NCBI GenBank assembly: GCA_037157775.1
Contig: CP089982.1
Span: forward strand, 7,343,501 to 7,407,500
DNA: 64,000 bases
Direction: 5' to 3'
Source: Sorangiineae bacterium MSr12523
GTDB taxonomy: Bacteria; Myxococcota_A; Polyangia; Polyangiales; Polyangiaceae
Part shown: positions 36,401 to 45,382 of the stretch, in pieces
How positions within the stretch are numbered: position 1 is the stretch's first letter
How the letters are laid out: every line of letters begins with the position of its first letter
Translations under genes and position numbers: made by a program
Notes under the pieces: model-generated
Seen by the model: only the letters and a program-made list of their open reading frames with translations
Told to the model about the DNA's origin: nothing
Databases searched by the model: none

Positions 36401-38435
36401 GAAACGACACCTCCCCATGCGATGGACCTGGGTTCTCGGGGGCATGCTGGCGCCCCTCGCTGCCGTTCTCGTTCCCGCGCACCCTGCGGTGGCGGCGTTT
36501 CCGGAGGAGGAGCCCGACCTGCTCTGGCCCACCGCGCCACCACTCCAGAAGGTGTACGACCCTGGCGTGGGCACGTACGGCTCGTTGACGGGACCTCTCT
36601 ATCTCAATGACCACACCTTCGTGCGCGGCCCCGACGGAACGTGGCACCTCTTTGGCATCACGGGGGTGGAGCAGCACCCCTGGCCGAATTCCGACGACGA
36701 GGACCAGCTTGCGCATGCGACGGCCCCGAGCCCGACGGGCCCCTGGACCAAGCGTGCCGACGTATTGACGAATCCGCACGCCTACGGCGAATCCCATGTA
36801 TGGGCACCGCACGTCATCGAATCGGGTGGAACGTATTACATGTTCTACGCGGCCGGATCCGGCGATCGGGCGGCCATCAATTACGCAACATCGACGGATC
36901 TTTACAACTGGCAGCGCCGCGGCACCGCCTTCATCGATGGCGCCGAATCGCGCGATCCGTTCGTGGCACGCATCGGCGATCGCTGGGTGATTTACTACAC
37001 GTCCACGTCGACGGGCGGCTTTGGCAACTACGCGGTCGCTTACCGCACCAGCACGGATCTCGTACATTGGAGCGATCGGCAAATCGCGTACAGCGATCCG
37101 ATGACCGGAACGGTTTTCGAAAATACCGAATCACCCTTCGTATTCCAAAAGGACAACTGGTGGTATCTGCTCGTCGGCCCGCGCGCCGGGTACGAAGGAA
37201 CGGACATTTACCGAAGCCGCGATCCGTTCCATTTCAAAATTGACGATTACGCAGGACACATCGTTTCACACGCCGCAGAAATCGTTCAAGACGGCGGCCA
37301 GACATGGGTCAGCGGCGCCGGCTGGTACGAGCGGGGCGTTTACCTCGCGCCGCTGAATTGGTCCGCGACCCCGCCTTTGTGGCAGTCGGCGCAAAATCCC
37401 GCCATGGCGCGGAACGCGGATGGGCGACTGGAGATTTTTGCGCTGGAACCCGCCGGCAATGCCATCTTCCACCGCTGGCAAACTTCGCCCAATGGCGGTT
37501 GGAGCGATTGGCAAAACTTTGGCTCGGCCGCGGGGGCCGTTCCCACCGTGGGGCAAAGCGCCGATGGACGGCTCGAGGTCTTCGCCTTGGGGCCCAACGG
37601 AGCCTACATCGCACACCGATGGCAACTGCAACCGAGTGGCGGGTGGAGCGATTGGGAGACGTTCGGCGGCCCCGCCGGCGCAACCCCGGTGGTCGCGCAG
37701 AACGCGGACGGACGGCTCGAGGTCTTCGCCTTGGGTCCGAGCGGCTCCACCATCGCGCACAAATGGCAGGTGGCCCCGAACGGCGGCTGGAGCGATTGGG
37801 CGATCTTCGGCGATGCCGCCGGAGCGCCGCCCACCGTGGGCCGCAACGCCGACGGTCGCCTCGAGGTCTTCGCCTTGGGCCCCGACGGCACGAACATCGC
37901 GCGACGCTACCAGCTCGCACCGTCATCCGGCCAATGGAGCGATTGGGACCCTGCATTCGGTGGCCCGGCCGCCGCATCGCCGACGGTCGCGCAAAACGCA
38001 GACGGTCGCTTGGAGCTTTTCATTCTGGGCCCCGGCGGAAGCCATTTGGAGCATCGATGGCAAGTCGCGCCCAATGGCGGGTGGAGCGAATGGCACGACT
38101 TCGGCGGCGTCGCGGGAAGCCTCCCCGCCGCCGGACGAAATGCAAACGGCAGCCTCGAAGTATTCGTATTGGGCGCCGGCGGCGGAAACATCGCGCGACG
38201 CTACCAGCGCACCAACGGGACTTGGAGCGATTGGGACACGGCGTTCGGTCCAACCGCCGCAGGATGCGTTCCCGCCATCGGGCAAAATGCCGACGGCCGG
38301 CTCGAGGTGTTCGCGCTGGGCCCCCAAGGCCGCGGCGTATTCCACCGCTACGAGGTGCGCGCCGGCAGATCATGGAGCGATTGGGCCAGCTTCGGCGACT
38401 GGGGCGGCGGCTTGCCGTGTGGTGGGCCTTACTGA
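36399..38435 (+). CDS. Secreted GH43-like glycosidase with C-terminal seven-repeat lectin propeller
   Basis: 678 residues. A signal peptide (WTWVLGGMLAPLAAVLVPAHPAVA) leads to a five-bladed GH43/GH32-like domain to about residue 325: LNDHTFVRGPDGTWHLFGI, SHVWAPHVIESGGTYYMFYA, SRDPFVARIGDRWVIYYT, and NTESPFVFQKDNWWYLLVG with a plausible catalytic Glu. Residues ~330-678 contain seven repeats of NADGRLEVFALGP plus GGWSDWxxFG, a PLL/tectonin-type propeller likely to bind sugars. The start codon overlaps an operator and has no ribosome site, so the message may be leaderless. An extracellular polysaccharide degrader is the likely role. Confidence 0.8.
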   Translation: MKRHLPMRWTWVLGGMLAPLAAVLVPAHPAVAAFPEEEPDLLWPTAPPLQKVYDPGVGTYGSLTGPLYLNDHTFVRGPDGTWHLFGITGVEQHPWPNSDDEDQLAHATAPSPTGPWTKRADVLTNPHAYGESHVWAPHVIESGGTYYMFYAAGSGDRAAINYATSTDLYNWQRRGTAFIDGAESRDPFVARIGDRWVIYYTSTSTGGFGNYAVAYRTSTDLVHWSDRQIAYSDPMTGTVFENTESPFVFQKDNWWYLLVGPRAGYEGTDIYRSRDPFHFKIDDYAGHIVSHAAEIVQDGGQTWVSGAGWYERGVYLAPLNWSATPPLWQSAQNPAMARNADGRLEIFALEPAGNAIFHRWQTSPNGGWSDWQNFGSAAGAVPTVGQSADGRLEVFALGPNGAYIAHRWQLQPSGGWSDWETFGGPAGATPVVAQNADGRLEVFALGPSGSTIAHKWQVAPNGGWSDWAIFGDAAGAPPTVGRNADGRLEVFALGPDGTNIARRYQLAPSSGQWSDWDPAFGGPAAASPTVAQNADGRLELFILGPGGSHLEHRWQVAPNGGWSEWHDFGGVAGSLPAAGRNANGSLEVFVLGAGGGNIARRYQRTNGTWSDWDTAFGPTAAGCVPAIGQNADGRLEVFALGPQGRGVFHRYEVRAGRSWSDWASFGDWGGGLPCGGPY

Positions 38436-38438
38436 CGG

Positions 38439-38957
38439 CTATCGAGCAACCGGCCACTCTCGTGTGATGCCAGGTTGCACGGGCCGCTCGAGGTAGGTGG
38501 ACAGCACGACATAGGTGCGGGTCGTGACCACGCCGGGAATCTCGTACAAATGGGAAAGCAGGCTTTCCAGCGCGCGCGTGTCTTCGGTCCGCACCTTCAG
38601 CAGCACGGACGTATCGCCCGCAACCGAATGGATCTCCTCGACCTCGGGATACTCCGAAATCATCATCAGCTGCGGCGTCTTACCCCACCCCTTGGTATCC
38701 ATGTGGACGAAGGCAAGCAGCGGCTTGCGCACCGCCTTGGGGTCGAGCAGGGCCGCCGTCCGGCGAATCACGCCCGAGCGGCGCAATCGCTTGACCCGCT
38801 CGTGCGCAGCGGGCGCCGAAAGCGCGACACGCTCGCCGAGTTCGGCATAGCTCAGGGTCGCATCCTCGACCAGGACGCCTAATAATCTTCGGTCCGTGGT
38901 GTCGAGGTCCACCGACGAAACCTGGTTCTGCCTAATTCTATCTGTTTCTTTGGCCAT
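38439..38957 (-). CDS. Lrp/AsnC-family regulator
   Basis: 172 residues from the ATG at 38957, which has an AGGAGA site 7 bp away; upstream ATGs would place the CCGAAT palindrome inside the gene. Helix-turn-helix: LDTTDRRLLGVLVEDATLSYAELGERVALSAPAAHERVKRLRRSGVI in pieces. The RAM/AsnC ligand domain follows (LLAFVHMDTKG, EEIHSVAGDTSVLLKVRTEDTRALESLL, GVVTTRTYVVLSTYLER). It usually senses an amino acid. The divergent MFS gene is the likely target, probably an exporter. Confidence 0.9.
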   Translation of the reverse strand: MAKETDRIRQNQVSSVDLDTTDRRLLGVLVEDATLSYAELGERVALSAPAAHERVKRLRRSGVIRRTAALLDPKAVRKPLLAFVHMDTKGWGKTPQLMMISEYPEVEEIHSVAGDTSVLLKVRTEDTRALESLLSHLYEIPGVVTTRTYVVLSTYLERPVQPGITREWPVAR

Positions 38958-38977
38958 CTCGCTGTCTCCTGATTTCT

Positions 38978-38992
38978 CCGAATTATATTCGG
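38978..38992. promoter_or_regulatory. Palindrome CCGAAT-TAT-ATTCGG between lrp-like and MFS genes
   Basis: A perfect 15-bp inverted repeat with 3-bp spacer in the 40-bp gap between divergent starts at 38957 and 38998. Its AT-rich core and length suit an Lrp/AsnC half-site pair, so the regulator probably controls itself and the transporter from here. Confidence 0.55.
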
Positions 38993-38997
38993 CCATC

Positions 38998-40185
38998 ATG
39001 ACGGCGCGCGAAAGATGGATTCATGCAGGCCAGGGAAATGATGTGACGGCGGAACCCATTCCGCGCGCGGCCTATGTACTGACCGGCTGCGTCGGTGTGA
39101 TCGGTTCGAACTCGCTCGTGCTGGGGCCGATCGCGCCGGAGGTATCGCGTTCGCTCGGTGCAGCCGTACCGACGGTGATGATGGCGGCAGCCGCATTCGG
39201 CCTCGGAACGGCCGCAAGTGCCCTGTTCCTCGCCCGGTATATCGACCGATTTGGGCCCCGCCGCATGCTGAGACTTGCCTTGGGCTCGCTGGCGGTTGCC
39301 TTGCTTCTCAGCGCAGTCGCGCCGGTCGTGGCAGCCCTCGTCGCAGCGCAGCTCGTCGCCGGAATGGCTTCGGGCGTCGCCCTCCCCGCGATCTATGCGG
39401 GCGCCGCGGCCATGGCCCCGCCGGGTCGTGAGAGCAGGACCATCGGCGTCGTGCTGATCGGCTGGACGCTCAGCATGGTCGCGGGGGTCTCACTGTCCGC
39501 GGTTCTTGCGGATTTCATCCACTGGCGTGCCGTTTATGGGGCTGTCGCTCTGCTGGCAGTGTTCGCCGTGGCGGCACTATCGTGGATGCTCCCTCGCGAG
39601 GAGGCGGCCGCGCGTTCGGCGCCCATGCCACTTTCGGCACTGGGTTTGCTCGGCATCAAGCCGCTGCTCTTTGGCTGCTTCGCGTTCATGACGGCCTTTT
39701 ATGGCATCTACGGTTACCTCGGGGACCACCTCCGCCATGGCCTTGGCCAACCGGTGAGCGCCAATGGTCTTGCCGCACTGGTTTACGGCATTGGTTTCGG
39801 AAGCGCCCCTCTGTTCGACGGCATGGTCCACCGTATCGGGGCACGGCGATTGTTACCCATCGTCCTCCTCGCAGTCTCGGCTATCTACTTTCTCCTCGCT
39901 TTGGCCAGCAGCAGCTTTGGCGCCATGCTCGTCGTGCTGGCGTCATTGGGTCTCGCCAACCATTTCGGCGTCAACCTATTGATCGTGCGCCTGACCGCAA
40001 TCGACTCGGCCCAACGGGGCACGATTTTGGGTCTGAACAGTGCGGTCACCTACCTGGCGGTATCCACGGGCACCGCCAGTTTCGGCCCCTTGTATTCCAC
40101 CTACGGATTTGCGACTGCCGCCTACGCAGCCATGGCCTTGGCATTGACGGCGACCATGGCCAGCGCCTGGCACCCGCGCACGTAG
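38998..40185 (+). CDS. MFS transporter, multidrug/arabinose-efflux-like
   Basis: 395 residues with about 12 membrane helices (AAYVLTGCVGVIGSNSLVLGPIAPEVSRSLG, ALFLARYIDRFGPRRMLRLAL with the inter-helix 2-3 motif, GIKPLLFGCFAFMTAFYGIYGYLGD). The ATG at 38998 has only a weak ribosome site, and a GTG at 39041 is possible. The gene pairs with the divergent Lrp regulator, a frequent layout for amino-acid or metabolite exporters. The substrate cannot be called. Confidence 0.85.
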   Translation: MTARERWIHAGQGNDVTAEPIPRAAYVLTGCVGVIGSNSLVLGPIAPEVSRSLGAAVPTVMMAAAAFGLGTAASALFLARYIDRFGPRRMLRLALGSLAVALLLSAVAPVVAALVAAQLVAGMASGVALPAIYAGAAAMAPPGRESRTIGVVLIGWTLSMVAGVSLSAVLADFIHWRAVYGAVALLAVFAVAALSWMLPREEAAARSAPMPLSALGLLGIKPLLFGCFAFMTAFYGIYGYLGDHLRHGLGQPVSANGLAALVYGIGFGSAPLFDGMVHRIGARRLLPIVLLAVSAIYFLLALASSSFGAMLVVLASLGLANHFGVNLLIVRLTAIDSAQRGTILGLNSAVTYLAVSTGTASFGPLYSTYGFATAAYAAMALALTATMASAWHPRT

Positions 40186-40219
40186 CCCGGGCCATCGTTC
40201 CGATTTGGGCTAGAAATGA

Positions 40220-40996
40220 ATGATGCAAAACCTGTCCTACGTGGTCACCGGTGGAGCGCGCGGCATTGGTAAAGCCGTCGTGGAGCGGCTCGTTCGCGAC
40301 GGCGGGTACGTGGTGGTGCTCGAGCTGGACGCATCGGCGCTGGCTTGGCTTGCGCATCATCCCGCGAAACATCGATTGATACCGCTCGCGGGCAGCGCAG
40401 CGGAGGAGCGGGTCGCGGAACAGGCGGCGGACCTTGCCGAAGGTGTCGGCACACTCACGGGTTGGGTCAACAACGCGGCCTTGTTTCGCGATGCGTCCGT
40501 GCACACGTCGCCACCCGGGGTCGTGCTCGATCTCATCGCCACCAACCTGGCGCCCACCATCGTGGGATGCACGACCGCCGTGCGGCGCTTTCTTGCGGCC
40601 AAGAGCGAAGGCGCCATCGTCAACGTCTCGTCCCATCAAGCGCGGCAAGCCGTACGAGGCTGTCTGCCCTATGTCACGGCAAAGGCGGCCATCGAAGGAC
40701 TCACGCGCGCTCTGGCCGTGGAATATGGCCCTCACGGCATTCGGGTCAACGCAGTCGCGCCCGGCTCCGTCTCGACGGAACGCTACGCGGATTTTCTCGC
40801 TCGACAGACGCCCGAAGGCGCCGCACGCATCGAGCGCGAGATGCGCGAGCTCCACCCCTTGGGGCGCGTCGCACGCGCAGACGAAGTCGCAGCGGCCATC
40901 GCGTACCTGCTCTCGAGCGATGCGAGCTTCATCAACGGCGCGACCGTCCCCATCGATGGCGGTCGCAGCGTCCTCGCCCGCGATCCCGAATCGTAA
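40220..40996 (+). CDS. Short-chain dehydrogenase/reductase
   Basis: 258 residues with the classical SDR pattern: TGGARGIG (10-17) for NAD(P), NNAA (84-87), Ser137/138, YVTAK with Tyr151 and Lys155, and PGSVSTE. The C-terminal INGATVPIDGG is typical of FabG-like oxidoreductases acting on hydroxy/keto groups. ELDA at the end of beta2 carries an acidic residue, which favours NAD over NADP. Substrate unknown. It begins 34 bp after the MFS stop in the same direction and precedes an ACT-domain gene. Confidence 0.88.
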   Translation: MMQNLSYVVTGGARGIGKAVVERLVRDGGYVVVLELDASALAWLAHHPAKHRLIPLAGSAAEERVAEQAADLAEGVGTLTGWVNNAALFRDASVHTSPPGVVLDLIATNLAPTIVGCTTAVRRFLAAKSEGAIVNVSSHQARQAVRGCLPYVTAKAAIEGLTRALAVEYGPHGIRVNAVAPGSVSTERYADFLARQTPEGAARIEREMRELHPLGRVARADEVAAAIAYLLSSDASFINGATVPIDGGRSVLARDPES

Positions 40997-41056
40997 GAGC
41001 AACGATTCGATGCGTGTCGAATCGTCCGCGCTGCGAAACGCGCTACCTTGGGCAGC

Positions 41057-41455
41057 ATGAGAGACCTCGCCATTCGCCTTCCGAACCGCATCGATGCCCT
41101 CGCCCTTTTTGGAGAAACCCTCGGCCGCGCGGGGGTCAGCGTCGAGGGCGGCGGCATGTTCACCGTGGATGGCCAACGCATCGCGCATTTTCTCGTCGAA
41201 GACGGCGCCGCTGCCCGAGCCGCGCTGGAAGCCGCAGGGCTCGAGATCGTGTGGGACCGCGAAGTGCTCGTTCAACGCCTCGCCCAAGAGGTCCCCGGCC
41301 AACTCGGCGCCATCACCCGCCGCATGGCCGATGCCGGCGTGAACATCGAGATCCTCTACAGCGACCACGCCAATCAATTGATCCTCGTCGTCGACGACAT
41401 CGAACGCGGCCGCCAGGTCTCCGAGGCATGGATGCGCGAACGCGCAACTCGCTAA
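41057..41455 (+). CDS. Tandem ACT-domain protein
   Basis: 132 residues from the ATG at 41057. Two ACT-like halves: LAIRLPNRIDALALFGETLGRAGVSVEGGGMF and AQEVPGQLGAITRRMADAGVNIEILYSDHANQLILVVDD, the second with the standard PGxL-helix-N-strand pattern. No catalytic domain is present, so it is probably a small amino-acid-binding regulator or allosteric partner. It converges with the LacI gene 15 bp away. Confidence 0.75.
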   Translation: MRDLAIRLPNRIDALALFGETLGRAGVSVEGGGMFTVDGQRIAHFLVEDGAAARAALEAAGLEIVWDREVLVQRLAQEVPGQLGAITRRMADAGVNIEILYSDHANQLILVVDDIERGRQVSEAWMRERATR

Positions 41456-41470
41456 AAGCAACAGTCGGCT

Positions 41471-42556
41471 CTAACCCCGTTTGCGACGACGTGCCGTGCT
41501 GCCACGAACCACGAGCTCCGTCGCCAGCTGCGCGGGCTGCTTGATGCGCCGCCCCGAGAGCGCCGCCATGACCAACTGCCCGGCCGCACGGCCTTTTTCG
41601 GCGTGAGGCTGGCGCACGCTGGTCAGGCCAGGACTCGACGATGCCGCCGCCGGAACGTCGTCGAAGCCCACGATGGATAGATCCTCGGGAACGCGGAGAC
41701 CGCGCTCCCGGGCAACGGCCATGGCGCCCAAGGCGAGGCGATCGCTCATGGCGAGAAGCGCCGTGGGGCGCGGCTTTCGATCGAGGAGCCATCGCGCCGC
41801 TTCCGCGCCGCCCGCCTCCGAGTTGCGCGCCGACTCGAACACGGGCACGCCGGACCAACGCGCACCACACGCCGCCGCGTAACCCGCCAACCGCGCGCGC
41901 GAAATGTGATGCGTCGCCTCCCCTTGCACGGCCAGGGTGACCGGACCGGGGCGAACCTGAGAGGTCAATTCGCAGCTGATCACACCGATGGACTCGTGAC
42001 CGAGACCGAGCAGGTGCTCGGCCGCCGCCTCGGCACCGCCGCGATCGTCGATCGACACGAGCAGACGGCCATCCAGCACGGGTGCATCGACGCGAATCAT
42101 CGGCAAACGCCGATCCTGCGCCGCGCAAAAGAGGGGATCATCGTCGGCCATCGAATAGACCACGAAAGCGTCGACGATGGCCGTCATCACCGGTGACGTG
42201 GCCGGATCCTCGCGCGGGGTGCCCGGCATCAGGGTGAGGCTGACGCCGAGCTCCTCCACCGCACTGGCGAGCCCCTGCAAAAACAGCACGAACGCCGGAT
42301 CGGCGAAGGCGTACGACAGCGGATCGGCGTACACCACGCCGACGGCCACGTTGCGACCACGCCGCAAACTGCGGGCCGCGGGATCGGGCCCGGCGTAACC
42401 CAGTTTCGCCGCTGCTTGGAGAACGCTTTCGCGCAACGCGGCCGAAAGTTGGTCGGGCCGGTTGTAGGCGTTGGACACCGTGGTGGTGGTCACCCCCAGT
42501 GCCGCTGCCACGTCCCTCAAAGTCGGCCGTCGATCGGGAATGCGTTTCTTGTCCAT
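41471..42556 (-). CDS. LacI-family repressor of the GH13/MFS sugar operon
   Basis: 361 residues. An N-terminal LacI helix-turn-helix (TLRDVAAALGVTTTTVSNAYNRPDQLS) and hinge (AARSLRRGRNVAVGVV) are followed by a periplasmic-binding-protein-like sensor (FVVYSMADDD, VSIDDRGGAEAAAEHLLGLGHESIGVI, RPTALLAMSDRLALGAMAVARERGLRVPEDLSIVGFDD). It is divergent from the alpha-glucosidase gene, and the 67-bp gap holds two adjacent CG-centred operator-like repeats. It probably represses sugar use and is released by an alpha-glucoside or its breakdown product. Confidence 0.92.
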   Translation of the reverse strand: MDKKRIPDRRPTLRDVAAALGVTTTTVSNAYNRPDQLSAALRESVLQAAAKLGYAGPDPAARSLRRGRNVAVGVVYADPLSYAFADPAFVLFLQGLASAVEELGVSLTLMPGTPREDPATSPVMTAIVDAFVVYSMADDDPLFCAAQDRRLPMIRVDAPVLDGRLLVSIDDRGGAEAAAEHLLGLGHESIGVISCELTSQVRPGPVTLAVQGEATHHISRARLAGYAAACGARWSGVPVFESARNSEAGGAEAARWLLDRKPRPTALLAMSDRLALGAMAVARERGLRVPEDLSIVGFDDVPAAASSSPGLTSVRQPHAEKGRAAGQLVMAALSGRRIKQPAQLATELVVRGSTARRRKRG

Positions 42557-42620
42557 TGACGCTTCTGGGTTTACTCACTACGTCTTAAACGTTCAAGACT
42601 TAAACGTTCAAGAAGGAGGA
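42556..42620 (+). promoter_or_regulatory. GH13 promoter and two abutting LacI operators
   Basis: TTGACG (42556-42561), 17-base spacer, TACGTC (42579-42584). Directly downstream are two identical near-palindromes, CTTAAACGTTCAAG, at 42584-42597 and 42599-42612, centres 15 bp apart, each around AACGTT. The AAGGAGGA ribosome site follows at 42613. Repressor bound here would block the start of transcription. Confidence 0.7.
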
Positions 42621-42623
42621 CCC

Positions 42624-44225
42624 ATGCCCTGCGACACCGGCCACGACTGGTGGCGATCGGCCGTGATTTACCAAGTGTATCCGCGCTCTTTTGCCGACTC
42701 GAACGGCGACGGCGTCGGGGATCTGCCGGGCATCACCTCGCGGCTGCCCTACTTGGCCGACCTGGGCGTGGACGCCATTTGGCTTTCCCCCTTCTACCCG
42801 TCCGCGCACGAAGACGGTGGCTACGACATCATCGATTTTCGAGACGTCGACCCTCTTTTCGGCAACCTCGACGACTTCGATGCACTCGTCGCACGCGCCA
42901 AAAGGCTCGGCCTGCGCGTACTCGTCGACTTGGTCCCGAACCACACGTCGCGGCACCATCCATGGTTTCTCGAGTCGCGCGCATCGCGCACCGCCGCTAG
43001 GCGGAATTGGTACATTTGGGCCGATCCCGCCAAGGACGGTGGCCCGCCCAACAACTGGCGGGCGGTTACCGGCGGCTCGGCGTGGACTTTGGACGAGGCC
43101 ACTGGGCAGTATTACATGCACTCGTTTTTCGCGGCCCAACCCGATTTGAATTGGCGCAATCCCAATGTGCGCGAGGCCATGGCGGAGATCATGCGCTTCT
43201 GGCTGGATCGCGGCATCGACGGCTTCCGTGTCGATATGATCGATTACCTGCTCAAAGACGAAGCCCTCCGCGACGAGCCCGTCGACGACAAGGGCTGGTA
43301 CGATCACCCGCTGGCCAAATACCAACTCAATCAGTGGGGCGTCGTCGACATCATGCGCGGGCTGCGACGTGTGGTCGACGGCTATCCCGGCGCCCGCATC
43401 CTGCTCGGCGAGGTCGAATCGCGTTTGCCCATCGACGTGCTGGTTCGATATTACGGGACCGCGGGGCAGCTGGACGTGCTGCACCTTCCCTTCAATTTTT
43501 GGCTGCTGTTTCTACCGTGGCAGTCGGCCGCGCTCGAGCGATTCATCACCGACTACGACGCCGCCGTCCCCGAAGGCGCCGTTCCCAATTGGGTCCTCGG
43601 CAACCACGACGTGCCGCGGCCTGCCACACGCCTCGGCGTCGCGCAGGCACGTGCCGCCATGGTGCTCTTGCTCACGTTGCGCGGAGCCCCCGTCGTCTAT
43701 TACGGCGACGAACTCGGCATGCCCAACGTGCCCATCCCGCCCGAGCGGATCCAGGATCCATGGTCGGCCGCACTGCCGGGCGGCGGTCGCGATCCCGCAC
43801 GAACGCCGATGCGCTGGAACGGCGGCCCCACCGCGGGCTTCTGTCCGGAACACGCCGTCCCGTGGCTTCCGGTCGGCGATGGCCTCGAGACCGTGAACGT
43901 GGAGGACCAGCGGCAGGATCCCCGCTCGATGCTCGCGCTCACGAAAGCCCTGCTCACCCTGCGCCGCGCGCGCCCTGCCCTGCGGGACGGGAGCCTTCGC
44001 TGCATCCAAGGTCCCCCGGGCATCATCGCGTTCTCGCGTGTTCTGCACGAGGAACGCTTTCTGGTCGCGCTCAACACCACGGACGGCACCCTCGACATGC
44101 CGTTGCCGCCGGGGACCGTCGGCGTCGTGCGGCTCTCCAGCGCGATGGATCGCACGGGCACGTGCTCGGCGCTGCGGCTTCGCGCCCACGAAGCGTGCGT
44201 CCTCGAATGGGTCCATCGGTCGTGA
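42624..44225 (+). CDS. GH13 alpha-glucosidase (oligo-1,6-glucosidase/maltase-like)
   Basis: 533 residues from the ATG at 42624 behind AAGGAGGA. GH13 regions are intact: VDLVPNH (101-107), GFRVDMID (200-207, nucleophile Asp204), LGEVE (acid/base Glu263) and LGNHDV (Asp329). The N-terminus WWRSAVIYQVYPRSFADSNGDGVGDL in pieces is typical of subfamilies acting on maltose- or isomaltose-type oligosaccharides. No signal peptide, so it acts inside the cell on imported sugar. Its TGA overlaps the GTG start of the MFS gene, so enzyme and importer are made together. Confidence 0.93.
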   Translation: MPCDTGHDWWRSAVIYQVYPRSFADSNGDGVGDLPGITSRLPYLADLGVDAIWLSPFYPSAHEDGGYDIIDFRDVDPLFGNLDDFDALVARAKRLGLRVLVDLVPNHTSRHHPWFLESRASRTAARRNWYIWADPAKDGGPPNNWRAVTGGSAWTLDEATGQYYMHSFFAAQPDLNWRNPNVREAMAEIMRFWLDRGIDGFRVDMIDYLLKDEALRDEPVDDKGWYDHPLAKYQLNQWGVVDIMRGLRRVVDGYPGARILLGEVESRLPIDVLVRYYGTAGQLDVLHLPFNFWLLFLPWQSAALERFITDYDAAVPEGAVPNWVLGNHDVPRPATRLGVAQARAAMVLLLTLRGAPVVYYGDELGMPNVPIPPERIQDPWSAALPGGGRDPARTPMRWNGGPTAGFCPEHAVPWLPVGDGLETVNVEDQRQDPRSMLALTKALLTLRRARPALRDGSLRCIQGPPGIIAFSRVLHEERFLVALNTTDGTLDMPLPPGTVGVVRLSSAMDRTGTCSALRLRAHEACVLEWVHRS

Positions 44226-45382
44226 CCCGAGGCCCCGCCACATGGCTGATGTACGCAGGCCTCGGCTATTTCAATTACCTGACGTGCGCCATGGGCCCCG
44301 CCCTTCCCCTGCTCCGCGGCGAGCTCGCCATTTCGTACACCGTGAGCAGCCTTCATTTCACGGCGTTCGCGGTGGGCCTGATTTTCTCGGGCAGCTTGGT
44401 CGATCGCGTCGCAGGGGTGCTCGGCCGCCGGGCCACGTTTTGGTTGGGCATCGTCGGCCTTGGCGGCGGAGGCTTGGTCATCGCGTCGGGCACCCACGCG
44501 TCCGTCACCATCGCGGGCGCCTTGGCCATGGGCATCTTCGGTGGCGGCACGCTCTCGATGACGTCCACGGTGCTCAGCGAAATTCACGGCGCCCACCAGG
44601 CCACCGCGCTCACCGAGGCAAACCTCGTGGCCAGTGCGGCGGGTGCCGCGGCGCCGTTGCTCGTCGGATGGCTCGCCAGCGCAACGAGCTGGCGGGCCGC
44701 GTTCGTTCTGCCCGCGGCGGTGGGTGCGGGCGCGCTTTTCGCACTTCGCCGGATGCGCCTTCCCGAGCCCCGCGCGAACGATGCGGAGCGAGTCCCACGC
44801 GCGAACGGCCTCGGGCTCGAGTTCTGGACGTTCTGGGCCATTCTCGTCCTCGTCGACTGCATCGAGTTTTCCATGGCCGCATGGGCCTCGACGTACCTTC
44901 GCGACGCCGCCGGGTTTTCCGCAGCGTCCGCCGCCACCGCCGCCAGCCTCTTTCTCATCGGAATGCTCGCCGGCCGGGGGGCTGGCACGCGCCTCCTTCT
45001 CCAGGGCGCGAAACCGCGCGCGCTGTTGAAGCTCGCCCTTCTCACCACCGTCGCCGGCTTTTTGCTCTTTCGTCTCGGCCCCGTTGCATCGTTTGCCCTC
45101 GTGGGCCTCTTGCTCACCGGCGTGGGCGTCGCCAACCTATGGCCTCTCGCCCTGTCGCTCGCATTGGGCGCCGCAGGCGATGCGCGCGATGCGGCCGCCT
45201 CACGCGCATCGCTCGCCGCAGGGGTCGGGGCCTTCAGCGCGCCCTTGGCCCTCGGTGCCGCGGCCGATGGCCTTGGAATCGCCAATGCGTATTGGCTCGT
45301 CGTCCCCCTCGTGGCCGCGGCATGGCTCCTCGTCGAACAGACTCAGCGTGCGCGTGCGCTGTCCGGCACCCCGAACAGGTAG
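44222..45382 (+). CDS. MFS transporter, probable sugar importer of the GH13 operon
   Basis: 386 residues from a GTG at 44222 overlapping the GH13 stop; an ATG at 44207 in the same frame is an alternative. About 12 membrane helices (GYFNYLTCAMGPALPLLRGE, FAVGLIFSGSLVDRVAGVLGRRATFWLGI, GGGTLSMTSTVLSEIHGAHQATALTEAN). It resembles fucose/glucose-type or FsrA-like MFS members. Coupling to an intracellular glucosidase suggests oligosaccharide uptake. Its 3' end overlaps the convergent cytochrome gene by 40 bp. Confidence 0.82.
   Translation: MTRGPATWLMYAGLGYFNYLTCAMGPALPLLRGELAISYTVSSLHFTAFAVGLIFSGSLVDRVAGVLGRRATFWLGIVGLGGGGLVIASGTHASVTIAGALAMGIFGGGTLSMTSTVLSEIHGAHQATALTEANLVASAAGAAAPLLVGWLASATSWRAAFVLPAAVGAGALFALRRMRLPEPRANDAERVPRANGLGLEFWTFWAILVLVDCIEFSMAAWASTYLRDAAGFSAASAATAASLFLIGMLAGRGAGTRLLLQGAKPRALLKLALLTTVAGFLLFRLGPVASFALVGLLLTGVGVANLWPLALSLALGAAGDARDAAASRASLAAGVGAFSAPLALGAAADGLGIANAYWLVVPLVAAAWLLVEQTQRARALSGTPNR

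Noticed and set aside
43007-44221. Extension of the MFS gene upstream over GH13
   Set aside because: The added sequence is a shadow of GH13; hydrophobic MFS sequence begins only after the GTG at 44222.
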